Positions 20,282 through 28,365 of a DNA stretch of 46,057 nt are shown one piece after another. A program made the translations under genes and the position numbers. The notes under the pieces are model-generated. The model saw only the letters and a list, made by a program, of their open reading frames with translations. It was not told the origin of the DNA and did no database searches. The number at the start of each line of letters is the position of its first letter. Position 1 is the first letter of the stretch. Origin of the DNA: Haliea sp. (lineage in GTDB: Bacteria > Pseudomonadota > Gammaproteobacteria > Pseudomonadales > Halieaceae); assembly GCA_002862465.1 (NCBI GenBank), contig PKDD01000146.1, forward strand, positions 1 through 46,057, in the 5' to 3' direction.

Positions 20282-20815
20282 TCAGTCGGGGCCGACCTCG
20301 GTTTGCTGTAATTCTTTTAGATAGCGGAATAACTTTCGGCTTGCCGATAGCGGTTTATTATTTTGTGCTTCTCTGTGGTGTTGTAAAATAGCCTGCCGCA
20401 ATTGCTGACGGTCAGCCTTGGGAAAGCGAGCCATGGCCAGCTCTGCCCCCTTAGATCCGGCAGCAAGAATATTTTCGCGTAATTGTTCTAGTTCATGGAA
20501 CGCTGCACTGCGTTCTTGCTGCGCGTTGTGCAAGGCCGCTAGCGCCTGCTCAATTGGCCCTGAATCGATGTTGCGCATAATCTTCCCGATGAGTTGCAGG
20601 TGGCGTTTACGGGCGCTATTGCTTCGAATCTGCCGACACTCTCGGATAGCGGACAACAGCCGTTCGTCATCAATAGGAATTTTAGAAAGTTGATTGTCAT
20701 TTAACGCCAGTAAGGATTCCCCTACTGCTTGCAGCGCAAGCATCTGACGTTTGAGTGCGCTTTTACTGGGGGGGGCTTGCAACTCGATGGCATCGTCTTC
20801 TTGTCGTTTAGGCAT
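20282..20815 (-). CDS. darP: Ribosome-associated assembly factor DarP (YjgA, DUF615)
   Basis: The 177-residue, highly charged helical protein belongs to the YjgA/DUF615 family, known to associate with 50S assembly intermediates. Family features are SKSALKRQMLALQAVGESLLAL near the N-terminus, DDERLLSAIRECRQIRSNSARKRHLQLIGKIMR, and a C-terminal SASRKLFRYLKELQ. The ATG overlaps the mgtE stop by eight bases. A run of eight G on the plus strand (20768-20775) falls in codons 14-16 and would frameshift the gene early if it slipped. Confidence 0.93.
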   Translation of the reverse strand: MPKRQEDDAIELQAPPSKSALKRQMLALQAVGESLLALNDNQLSKIPIDDERLLSAIRECRQIRSNSARKRHLQLIGKIMRNIDSGPIEQALAALHNAQQERSAAFHELEQLRENILAAGSKGAELAMARFPKADRQQLRQAILQHHREAQNNKPLSASRKLFRYLKELQQTEVGPD

Positions 20816-22160
20816 ACAGCAGTGTCGCCAGTCCTAAAAAAGAAATAAAACCTACTACGTCGGTAATCGTGGTGAGCACCACGCTGCCCGCCAATGCCGG
20901 ATCGATCTTTGCTTTGGCCATCAATAGCGGAAGCGCCGCGCCTGCCAGAGCAGCAGTCACTAAATTGATGATCATAGCGGCCGCGATAATCAGCCCGATT
21001 TTCCATTGCTCGAACCAAATCGACGCAGCAATAGCCACGACTAAGGCCCAAAGAATGCCGTTCATCAGCCCGATTATCACCTCTCGGTTGATGAGCCAAG
21101 CCTGATTGTTTTTAACCACCTGTCCCAAGGCAATACCGCGCACCATTAGCGTCAGCGTCTGGGTGCCCGCTATGCCACCCATTGAGGCTACTATGGGCAT
21201 CAACACGGCGAGAAATACAAATTCTTTAATGGTTCCCTGAAAAAGATTAATGACTGAAGCGGCGATAAAGGCAGTAACAAGATTGATCCCCAACCAGATG
21301 GCGCGACGCGGTGCGGCATGCATAAGCGGGGCAAAGGTGTCAGCGTCCTCATCCAAGCCGGCCATGGACATCAGGGAGCGATCAGCATCCTCGCGAATCA
21401 CGTCCACTACGTCATCAATAGTGATGCGGCCCAACAGTGTACCCTTGTTATCGACCACTGGGGCCGATACCCAATCGTTACTCTCAAATAGACGAACCAC
21501 TTCCTTGTCAGTCATATCAACCGGAATAGGATCTACATCAGTCAGCATCATTTCTCGCACAGAGGCGGCGGGGTCTGATACTAGTAAGGTTCGCAGGGAT
21601 AGCAACCCGATGAATTGATCGGAGCGATTGACCACAATCAGGTTGTCAGTCATTTCTGGGATTTCAGTATGGCGGCGCAGATAGCGAAGAACCACGTCCA
21701 ACGTTAACCTGGCTCGAATGGTTATAGTGTCGGTATTCATCAGGCCCCCGGCTAAATCCTCGGGGTAGTGCATCACTCTTTCCAGGCGTGCTCGGTCCTG
21801 CTGGTCCATGACGGTCAGCACTTCCCGAGTGACGTGGCCGGGGAGTTGCTGAAGGATATCGGCCATATCATCGTCAGCTAATCCCTCGGTTAGCTGCGCG
21901 ACTTCTGTCGCATCCATTTGGCGAAGAAACTGTGCTCGCAGATCGTCACCCATTTCACTTAGTATTTCACCCTCACGGTCAACTTCTACCATTTGCCAGA
22001 GAATATGTCGGAACTTGGGTGGAGAAGATTCTAGAAGATGGGCGACATCGGCCGGTAGCAGTCCATTAAGCATTCGTCGCACGTCGACGAAGGTTCCGCT
22101 ACTCAGCGCTGCGGACAGTGTGTCGAGGTTTTTTTGGGCTGCTACTTGACCTTGCATCAT
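20808..22160 (-). CDS. mgtE: Magnesium transporter MgtE
   Basis: The 450-residue Mg2+ channel has the expected three parts. The N-terminal superhelical domain (about 20-135) has LLPADVAHLLESSPP and LTEGLADDDMADILQQLP. A CBS pair follows (about 140-265; DNLIVVNRSDQFIGLLSLRTLL, APVVDNKGTLLGRITIDDVVDVI). A five-helix pore domain occupies 285-450 (VLMPIVASMGGIAGTQTLTLMVRGIALG). The start is ATG at 22160 or 22157, preceded by a run of seven G that acts as the ribosome binding site. In E. coli the corresponding position is not mgtE, but the arrangement beside npr is seen in other gammaproteobacteria. Confidence 0.95.
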   Translation of the reverse strand: MMQGQVAAQKNLDTLSAALSSGTFVDVRRMLNGLLPADVAHLLESSPPKFRHILWQMVEVDREGEILSEMGDDLRAQFLRQMDATEVAQLTEGLADDDMADILQQLPGHVTREVLTVMDQQDRARLERVMHYPEDLAGGLMNTDTITIRARLTLDVVLRYLRRHTEIPEMTDNLIVVNRSDQFIGLLSLRTLLVSDPAASVREMMLTDVDPIPVDMTDKEVVRLFESNDWVSAPVVDNKGTLLGRITIDDVVDVIREDADRSLMSMAGLDEDADTFAPLMHAAPRRAIWLGINLVTAFIAASVINLFQGTIKEFVFLAVLMPIVASMGGIAGTQTLTLMVRGIALGQVVKNNQAWLINREVIIGLMNGILWALVVAIAASIWFEQWKIGLIIAAAMIINLVTAALAGAALPLLMAKAKIDPALAGSVVLTTITDVVGFISFLGLATLLYA

Positions 22161-22212
22161 TTCAACCCCCCCAAAAAAATAAAATCCGTTTGCCAGCGCG
22201 ACAGTGCAGTAG

Positions 22213-22241
22213 ATTATCCGGAAAAGTTAAGCGCGCAACAA
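22213..22241 (-). promoter_or_regulatory. Candidate sigma-70 promoter of mgtE
   Basis: On the minus strand TTGTTG (22236-22241) and GATAAT (22213-22218) are separated by 17 bases, about 50 bases before mgtE. The -10 matches the consensus at five of six positions; the -35 is weak. No M-box-like magnesium riboswitch is evident in the roughly 100 bases between npr and mgtE, which is too short for one. Confidence 0.4.
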
Positions 22242-22265
22242 TGTGATTAGTTACGGATTGATGGT

Positions 22266-22535
22266 TTACTCGGGTTCGTCGAAGTAATTTGCAATGAGGG
22301 CCTGAAGTGCAGACAGAGCGTCTTCTTCATCGCTGCCTTCAATTTCAATATCTAAGACAGTGCCCTTGCCCGCAGCCAGCATCATGACAGACATGATGCT
22401 CTTGCCATCGATAAGTTGACCGTCCTTTCCGGTCTGTATGCGGCTGGAAAATGATGCCGTGCAGGCGACGAATTTTGCCGCTGCCCGTGCGTGCAAACCA
22501 AGTTTATTGACAATTTTTATTTGAGTCTGTATCAC
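22266..22535 (-). CDS. ptsO: Phosphocarrier protein NPr (HPr-like, PTS-Ntr)
   Basis: The 89-residue HPr-family protein has the phosphorylated histidine at position 15 in NKLGLHARAAAKFV and the regulatory serine region at Ser46 (DGKSIMSVMMLAAGKG). NPr passes phosphate from EI-Ntr to EIIA-Ntr in the nitrogen PTS, which regulates potassium, nitrogen and envelope functions rather than sugar uptake. It lies 12 bases after rapZ, the standard order rpoN-hpf-ptsN-rapZ-ptsO. Confidence 0.95.
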   Translation of the reverse strand: MIQTQIKIVNKLGLHARAAAKFVACTASFSSRIQTGKDGQLIDGKSIMSVMMLAAGKGTVLDIEIEGSDEEDALSALQALIANYFDEPE

Positions 22536-22547
22536 AATTCACTCTGC

Positions 22548-23402
22548 CTACTGCAGCTCTCGGTGCCTTATATTTATGGTCGGGACTTGTTCCTTATAGT
22601 GTCGGAACAATCGCTCGGCCAAATATACTGACCGATGTTGGCCGCCGGTACAACCAAAGGTGATATTCATATAGCTCCGATTTCCCTCCCGATAGCGTGG
22701 CAACCAGTTATCCAGATAGTGGCAAATATCCTGAAAAAGCTCTCCCGTCATAGGCTGGCTTTCGAGAAATGCTTGCACTCCGGAGTCGAGTCCACTTTTG
22801 AGTCGCAATTCCTTTACCCAATGAGGATTAGGTAACATTCTCACGTCGAACACGAGGTCAGCGTCGGCAGGTACTCCGCGCTTGAAACCAAATGACTGTA
22901 AAAGAATCGCCATGCTTCCGACACGGCTACCTAGGAGTCGTTGCTTTATAGCATCGCGAAGTTCATACACCGTCATATGGCTGGTGTCTAATACGAGTGA
23001 TGCACAGTCATAGATGGGCCCCAGAAGTTCCCGTTCCTGCTCGATAGCCTCTGCCAGCGGAGTAGTTTCCGTGCTAAGCGGATGACGGCGTCGCGTTTCA
23101 CCAAAACGCTGGAGCAGATTAGTTTCCTGAGCATCGAGGAACAGCACTTGAGTTTTTACTGATGCTGGGAGTGAGTGAATAATCGCTCCGAACTTCTTCA
23201 GATCTTTCCATGCATTGCGTGCGTCGATACAAACTGCGATGCCTTGAAAAGTGCTGAACTCGTCACTGGCAGCTTTCTTAACTAGTGCGGGCAAAAGCGA
23301 TATTGGGAGGTTGTCAATGCAGTAGAAACCCTCGTCCTCTAACTGGTTCAATGCAGTGCTTTTTCCTGAGCCGGAGCGGCCACTGATGATAATTAATTGC
23401 AT
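22548..23402 (-). CDS. rapZ: RNase adapter protein RapZ
   Basis: The 284-residue nucleotide-binding protein has the Walker A GRSGSGKSTALNQLEDEGF at the N-terminus and the conserved C-terminal ITFGCTGGQHRSVYLAERL. In E. coli RapZ binds GlmZ/GlmY RNAs and GlcN6P to control glmS. The ATG at 23402 matches the family start MQLIIISGRSG; an upstream in-frame start at 23531 would add 43 residues overlapping ptsN and is rejected. It is part of the rpoN/PTS-Ntr cluster. Confidence 0.95.
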   Translation of the reverse strand: MQLIIISGRSGSGKSTALNQLEDEGFYCIDNLPISLLPALVKKAASDEFSTFQGIAVCIDARNAWKDLKKFGAIIHSLPASVKTQVLFLDAQETNLLQRFGETRRRHPLSTETTPLAEAIEQERELLGPIYDCASLVLDTSHMTVYELRDAIKQRLLGSRVGSMAILLQSFGFKRGVPADADLVFDVRMLPNPHWVKELRLKSGLDSGVQAFLESQPMTGELFQDICHYLDNWLPRYREGNRSYMNITFGCTGGQHRSVYLAERLFRHYKEQVPTINIRHRELQ

Positions 23403-23415
23403 CGGATACGGTTTC

Positions 23416-23874
23416 TCAGTCCGCGCCACTGCAGGCGATCTGATAGAGTGTGCTGCTATCCCTGGCGGCGCGCAACTGTCTACAGAATCGATGCTGGCTA
23501 AATAAATGTGCGATATTAGCCAAAATATCAAGATGTTGTTGACGAGCTTCCTCGGGTACTAGGAGCAGGAACAGCAGGTCTACTGGCTGTTCGTCCGGTG
23601 CATCAAAAGGAATGGGTGTTGCCAGAGAGAGGAGTGCGCCTATTGGCTGAGTACAATTGCCTACACGGCAATGTGGTATGGCGATACCCTGGCCCAAACC
23701 TGTGCTACCCAATTTTTCTCGCGCAATAAGATGGTCTAGGATATCGTCATAGCGCAGCGCAGGTTGATTGGCGCAAACTAATTTCGCTATCGTTTCGAAT
23801 AATCTTTTTTTGCTGGGTCCATGTCCATGGCAGACGGTGCGGTCTGGCGTCAATATTTGGCTTAAAAGGTGCAT
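23416..23874 (-). CDS. ptsN: PTS IIA-like nitrogen regulatory protein
   Basis: EIIA-Ntr (152 aa) is the output protein of the nitrogen PTS. The phosphorylated histidine is His68 in GQGIAIPHCRV. Other family features are REKLGSTGLGQG and DLLFLLLVPEEARQQHLDILANIAHLF. It sits 10 bases after hpf and 13 before rapZ, in the conserved cluster with rpoN. Confidence 0.95.
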   Translation of the reverse strand: MHLLSQILTPDRTVCHGHGPSKKRLFETIAKLVCANQPALRYDDILDHLIAREKLGSTGLGQGIAIPHCRVGNCTQPIGALLSLATPIPFDAPDEQPVDLLFLLLVPEEARQQHLDILANIAHLFSQHRFCRQLRAARDSSTLYQIACSGAD

Positions 23875-23884
23875 AGCGTTGTCT

Positions 23885-24172
23885 TCAATGTCCTCGGTGT
23901 TTTTGCTTGTGTTTGATTAACTGCCGATCCAGTTTGTCAGCAAGGGCATCGATGGCGGCATACATGTCGTCTGACTCCGCATGAGCGAACAGATCAGCAC
24001 CCGCAATATGCATTGTGGCTTCGGCTTTTTGCACCATTTTCTCGATAGTGAGAATGACGTGAGTATTCGTGGTCTGATCAAAATGACGTTGCAGGCGCTC
24101 GAACTTACTCTCTACGTACTCTTTTAGTGGGGTGGTTATTTCAAGATGATGACCAGTGATTGTCAGTTGCAT
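23885..24172 (-). CDS. hpf: Ribosome hibernation promoting factor, short form
   Basis: The 95-residue protein is the short HPF that promotes 100S ribosome dimers in stationary phase. It starts MQLTITGHHLEITTPLKEYVESKFERLQRHF and contains QKAEATMHIAGADLFAHAESDDMYAAIDALADKLDRQLIKHK. It lacks the C-terminal dimerisation domain of long HPF. It is 74 bases downstream of rpoN in the usual order. Confidence 0.96.
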   Translation of the reverse strand: MQLTITGHHLEITTPLKEYVESKFERLQRHFDQTTNTHVILTIEKMVQKAEATMHIAGADLFAHAESDDMYAAIDALADKLDRQLIKHKQKHRGH

Positions 24173-24246
24173 ATATTACTGCTCCATTTTATCAGGTTGA
24201 AATTGACAACGCGACCATGCGCTGCCAGATGAAACTAGACTCAGTA

Positions 24247-25752
24247 CTAGACTAACCGTTTACGCTCGTTAGATGGAGCGATAAACAATTTTTCTCGGTA
24301 CTTGGTGATAGTTCGACGAGCAACTTCAATACCCTGTTCATTCATTAATAAAGTGATCTTTTTGTCGCTCAGTGGTTTACGTGGATTTTCTACTGCGATT
24401 AGTTTTTTTAGCAAAGCCTTGATAGCTGTCGAAGAACACTCTCCGCCTGATGATGTCTGTACATGGCTGGAAAAGAAATATTTAAGTTCAAAAATACCCC
24501 GTGGGGTATGCATATATTTGTTGGTGGTAGCTCTGGAAATTGTAGACTCATGCATTTCGATGGCCTCGGCTACATCCTGCAGGACCAAAGGCTTCATTGC
24601 CTCTGTGCCATATTCAAGAAAATTTCGCTGGTGTTCAACGATTTTTCTGGCGACCTTAAGTAGCGTTTCATTGCGGCTATGGAGGCTGTTAAGAAACCAG
24701 CGTGCCTCTTGCAGATTCTCTCGCAAATAGGTGTTGTCTCTGCCGGTGTCACCCCGCATAACTAAATTAGCGTAGCTCGCATTGATACGCAGCTTGGGGA
24801 TAGTGTCTGGATTGAGCTCCACCCGCCAGCGGCTATGTTCTTTCTTGACATAAATATCCGGTACAACGTATTCGATATCCTGTGGGACCGCGGTGTGACC
24901 AGGGTTAGGGTCCAGCGATTGAATTAGCGCAAGCACCGCTTTGAGTTCATGCTCCTTGAGCAGCATGCGCCGCTGAATTTGTGCATAGTCAGTGGCGGCC
25001 ACCTGGCTCAGGTAGCGGCTCACTATCTGCTTCGCTTGCGGCAGCCAGGCAGTGTCGGGCGGCAACTGGTTTAACTGAATCTGTAGACAATCCTGAAGGT
25101 CGCTAGCGCATATGCCGCAGGGTTCAAATTGTTGTAGTCGATGGAGTACGGCAACCACTTCCTCAATATCGATATCCAGATCGTCGGCCAAAGAATCGTG
25201 AATGTCGTCCACGCTCAGCGTGAGACGTCCATTGTCATCTGTAGCGTCAATGATAGATAGGGCGATCAGGCGATCAGTGTCAGATAGTCTCGTGAGGCTG
25301 AGTTGCCACAGCAGCTGTTCGCGCAGAGACTCATTGGCGACCTTGTGCCCAGCCACATCATCATCAAAGTTCCCATCATACTGTGGTGACGTCGTTGGGG
25401 CTGAAGAAGACGGCAGCATGTCCTCCCATGGCACGTCAACAGGGAGATCATCAGGCATGGTCGTTGCTTCATTCAGGTCCCAGTCCGGCCGCTCGTCTTG
25501 ATTGTCATTAATATTGTAGTCGAGACTCTCAGGGGAGCCTCCGTCCTCTGCGGCGCTGAGTGACTGTAGTTGATCATTCTCTACATCAAGCGATTCATCT
25601 TCTGTCTCCTCTAAAAGCGGATTGCTATCGAGCGTGTGCTGTATTTCTTGCTGAAGATCCAGTGTGGACAGCTGCAATATGCGGATAGCTTGCTGCAGCT
25701 GCGGCGTTACTCTCAGCTGTTGGCTCAGTTTTAATTGTAGTGACTGCTTCAT
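24247..25752 (-). CDS. rpoN: RNA polymerase sigma-54 factor
   Basis: The 501-residue protein has region I at the N-terminus (MKQSLQLKLSQQLRVTPQLQ, ILQLSTLDLQQEI), an acidic region II (about 55-125), the core-binding domain (FEPCGICASDLQDCLQIQL), and the C-terminal RpoN box ARRTITKYREKLFIAPSNER that contacts the -24 element. RpoN needs AAA+ activators to transcribe nitrogen, motility and other genes. The ATG at 25752 matches the family N-terminus; an upstream in-frame start at 25848 would add 32 unrelated residues. The 222-base gap to lptB holds a hairpin but no gene. Confidence 0.97.
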   Translation of the reverse strand: MKQSLQLKLSQQLRVTPQLQQAIRILQLSTLDLQQEIQHTLDSNPLLEETEDESLDVENDQLQSLSAAEDGGSPESLDYNINDNQDERPDWDLNEATTMPDDLPVDVPWEDMLPSSSAPTTSPQYDGNFDDDVAGHKVANESLREQLLWQLSLTRLSDTDRLIALSIIDATDDNGRLTLSVDDIHDSLADDLDIDIEEVVAVLHRLQQFEPCGICASDLQDCLQIQLNQLPPDTAWLPQAKQIVSRYLSQVAATDYAQIQRRMLLKEHELKAVLALIQSLDPNPGHTAVPQDIEYVVPDIYVKKEHSRWRVELNPDTIPKLRINASYANLVMRGDTGRDNTYLRENLQEARWFLNSLHSRNETLLKVARKIVEHQRNFLEYGTEAMKPLVLQDVAEAIEMHESTISRATTNKYMHTPRGIFELKYFFSSHVQTSSGGECSSTAIKALLKKLIAVENPRKPLSDKKITLLMNEQGIEVARRTITKYREKLFIAPSNERKRLV

Positions 25753-25878
25753 TAGAAGGTCTCTAGCGCCCTTAATTTTGCGGCCCAATTGGTCTTTGTG
25801 ATAAGGGCTGAGAGCACCAGTGTAGCGCTGGCCGCCGCTGGGTGGCAACTAGTTGGCCCGATAATTGCATGTTTTTTT

Positions 25879-25902
25879 GGCTAATGGAGTCTGATGTTAG
25901 CC
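25879..25902. repeat. Hairpin in the lptB-rpoN gap
   Basis: GGCTAA and TTAGCC pair across a 12-base loop. A run of seven T/A borders the left side (25872-25878). On the minus transcript the hairpin is followed by A residues, so it is not a canonical intrinsic terminator. It may mark an RNA processing or regulatory site between lptB and rpoN. Confidence 0.3.
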
Positions 25903-25974
25903 GCAGTGACTAAGGTCTGGCGCCGGAATAACGAGTTATCAAACAGTTTAAGCGGCGCGGAAGTCTTGCAGGAG

Positions 25975-26712
25975 CTACATGCGAAACTGGTCGCCTAGGT
26001 AGACTTTGCGGACCTGCTCGTTGCCTAGCACGTCTTCAGGTGTCCCAGAGGCGATGATGCGACCCTCCCCAACGATGTAAGCCTTTTCGCAGATATCTAG
26101 CGTATCGCGTACATTGTGGTCAGTAATAAGAACACCGATACCCCTGTCGCGCAGGTGATTAATGATCGCCTTGATATCAATGACAGAGATGGGGTCTACC
26201 CCTGCGAAAGGCTCATCAAGCATAATAAAATCGGGCTCTGTGGCCAACGCGCGAGCAATTTCAATGCGTCGCCGCTCTCCGCCTGATAAAGATTGACCAA
26301 GGCTGTCGCGCAGATGCTGGACGTTAAATTCCTCTAGTAATTCATCCCGTCGCGCCAAGCGTTGTCTTTTGTTCAGATCTGAGCGAGTTTCTAGTATGGC
26401 TAAAATGTTGTCGCCGACAGTGAGTCTTCGGAAGATCGAGGCTTCTTGTGGAAGATAGCCAATACCGCAGCGTGCTCGCTCATGCATAGTCAGTAGGGTG
26501 ATATCTATGCCATTTACGGTAATGTCGCCGCGGTCGGCAGACACGATTCCGATGATCATATAAAAGCAGGTAGTTTTACCAGCACCATTCGGTCCTAGAA
26601 GGCCTACGATTTGGCCACTGTCTATCGATAGCGAGACGTCATGTATGACTTCTCTTCCACGATAAGTCTTGGCTAGGTTATTCGCTCGTAGTTCTGCCAC
26701 TGCCGCTCTCAT
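25975..26712 (-). CDS. lptB: LPS export ABC transporter ATP-binding protein
   Basis: The 245-residue ATPase powers LPS extraction by LptB2FG. Motifs are Walker [18 protein letters not shown], the Q-loop [15 protein letters not shown], signature [16 protein letters not shown], Walker [14 protein letters not shown] and the switch histidine in [11 protein letters not shown]. The C-terminus [10 protein letters not shown] matches LptB. ATG 26712 is given; an in-frame GTG at 26700 ([13 protein letters not shown]) aligns better with the E. coli N-terminus and may be the true start. It overlaps the lptA coding end by 35 bases (23 if GTG is used). Confidence 0.96.
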   Translation of the reverse strand: MRAAVAELRANNLAKTYRGREVIHDVSLSIDSGQIVGLLGPNGAGKTTCFYMIIGIVSADRGDITVNGIDITLLTMHERARCGIGYLPQEASIFRRLTVGDNILAILETRSDLNKRQRLARRDELLEEFNVQHLRDSLGQSLSGGERRRIEIARALATEPDFIMLDEPFAGVDPISVIDIKAIINHLRDRGIGVLITDHNVRDTLDICEKAYIVGEGRIIASGTPEDVLGNEQVRKVYLGDQFRM

Positions 26713-27319
26713 CTAATTGCTCTATTACTGGTGGGTCGGGCATTTTTACTGATGGCTGTTCCTCTGGTGCTTGTTTGTCTTCCGTGTCTTGCACACGGGG
26801 TGGAATGACGACTACAACCTTGTTACCCGTCCGGGTTTGATCAGATTGTGCCGTAATTAATTGTTTCTTCATTAAATAATCAATGGAGTCTCCCTCCACA
26901 ACAGATCCGTCCTGTTCGATATGTGCGTTTGTTTGCAGATGCACTCGATCCTCATTTTTGAAATACTTGATAACATCGGCATGAGCGTGAACGACACCTT
27001 TATCCAGTTCTGGCTGCTGCCGCATCTTGGCAGGCTTTCCCTCTGCCACTATCTCGCTAGGGTCATCGGATGTGTGATAAATCGTCAGTGTTTCTGCCTC
27101 TAGTTCCATACTGCCCTGCTTCATTTGCACATTGCCTGTATAGATCGTAACCCCGTTTTTTTCATCTCGAAGGGCCTTGTCCGCCGTGAGATGGATGGGC
27201 TGGTCACGATCATTTGGCAAGGCGTGGATGATGGCTGCCTGAAAGTGAATGAGCGTAATGAGGAGCCATATGCAGAGTTTGACGGCTCTAGCATATGTAT
27301 CAGCGCCTCGTTGGGGCAT
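26678..27319 (-). CDS. lptA: Lipopolysaccharide transport periplasmic protein LptA
   Basis: LptA forms the periplasmic bridge carrying LPS from LptBFGC to LptDE. The protein has a signal peptide ([22 protein letters not shown]) and an OstA/LptA jellyroll with [41 protein letters not shown] Pro/Glu/Asp-rich C-terminal extension of about 40 residues is not part of the E. coli protein. ATG 27319 with GGAG seven bases upstream puts the signal peptide near the N-terminus. A GTG at 27370, sharing one base with the kdsD stop, would add 17 residues and is a possible alternative. lptC and kdsC, which usually precede it, are absent. Confidence 0.88.
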   Translation of the reverse strand: MPQRGADTYARAVKLCIWLLITLIHFQAAIIHALPNDRDQPIHLTADKALRDEKNGVTIYTGNVQMKQGSMELEAETLTIYHTSDDPSEIVAEGKPAKMRQQPELDKGVVHAHADVIKYFKNEDRVHLQTNAHIEQDGSVVEGDSIDYLMKKQLITAQSDQTRTGNKVVVVIPPRVQDTEDKQAPEEQPSVKMPDPPVIEQLDESGSGRTTSE

Positions 27320-27369
27320 AGAGAGTCTCCAGAGTGGATCTGGGGTGGATTGATCGAAAGTTTTAGGCA

Positions 27370-28350
27370 CTAAACGATCCCCGCATGCAGCAGATCTTTG
27401 AGGTGAACAACGCCGTCGAGGCGGCCCGCCGCGTTCAGCACGACAAGGGAACTGATCTCATTTTCTTCCATGATGTGCAACGCCGCAGCCGCCAACATGT
27501 CAGGGTCTATCGTCTTGGCACTGGAACTAATTAACTGCCCAATTGGCGTCGCATTGATATCCAAGCGAGCATCCAGAGTGCGACGTAAATCACCATCGGT
27601 AAACACGCCGACTAGGTTGCCTGCTTTATCAATTACCGTCGTCATGCCTATGCCTTTGTTGCTGATCTCTAACAGCGCCTCTGCGAGCTTAGTGTTTTCA
27701 TTCACCCGAGGGATATCATCGCCAGATTTCATGATGTCTTGCACTTTGAGCAGCAGTTGTCTCCCCAGTGTCCCACCCGGATGCGAGAAAGCAAAATCGT
27801 CTGCGGTAAATCCGCGGGCCTCCAACAAAGCGATAGCTAGCGCGTCCCCCATGACCAGAGCGGTAGTGGTGCTAGATGTGGGCGCTAAGTCAAGGGGGCA
27901 GGCTTCGATCTCTGCCCCTGTATTGAGGTGAACATCGGAGGATTGCCCTAGCGCAGATTGTGCGTTGCCGGTCATACTTATCAGAGGAATACCGAGTCTC
28001 TTCAGATGCGGAAGCAGGGTGAGCACTTCGGGTACAGCGCCACTGTTGGACAGAGCGATAACCGCGTCTTCTGAGGTAATCATTCCCATGTCGCCATGAC
28101 TCGCTTCGCCGGGGTGCACAAAGAAGGCGGGAGATCCTGTGCTAGCCAGTGTTGCAGCTATTTTGCATGCAATGTGGCCTGACTTACCCATGCCAGTAAC
28201 AATGATTCGACCTCGAACCTGCAGCAACAGTTCACAGGCTGTAGTGAATTCAGCCCCGATACGCTCCTCCAGAGAGGCCACTGCAGCGGCTTCCATGCGA
28301 ATGGTGCGGCGCGCGGATGCGGTGTAACTAATGGAGCGTTGCTCCGGCAT
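27370..28350 (-). CDS. kdsD: Arabinose-5-phosphate isomerase KdsD
   Basis: The 326-residue enzyme converts ribulose 5-phosphate to arabinose 5-phosphate, the first step of Kdo synthesis for LPS. The SIS domain (about 35-180) has RIIVTGMGKSGHIACKIAATLASTGSPAFFVHPGEASHGD and FSHPGGTLGRQLLL. Two CBS domains follow (about 205-326; DIMKSGDDIPRVNENTKL, GVFTDGDLRRTLD). It is 15 bases after yrbG. The Kdo8P phosphatase kdsC that normally follows is missing here, with lptA starting about 50 bases on. Confidence 0.95.
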   Translation of the reverse strand: MPEQRSISYTASARRTIRMEAAAVASLEERIGAEFTTACELLLQVRGRIIVTGMGKSGHIACKIAATLASTGSPAFFVHPGEASHGDMGMITSEDAVIALSNSGAVPEVLTLLPHLKRLGIPLISMTGNAQSALGQSSDVHLNTGAEIEACPLDLAPTSSTTTALVMGDALAIALLEARGFTADDFAFSHPGGTLGRQLLLKVQDIMKSGDDIPRVNENTKLAEALLEISNKGIGMTTVIDKAGNLVGVFTDGDLRRTLDARLDINATPIGQLISSSAKTIDPDMLAAAALHIMEENEISSLVVLNAAGRLDGVVHLKDLLHAGIV

Positions 28351-28365
28351 AAAGCTTTCCTCGGT

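Noticed and set aside
22161-22265. A magnesium riboswitch (M-box) before mgtE
   Set aside because: The gap is only about 105 bases and shows no M-box helices; these are mainly a Firmicutes feature.
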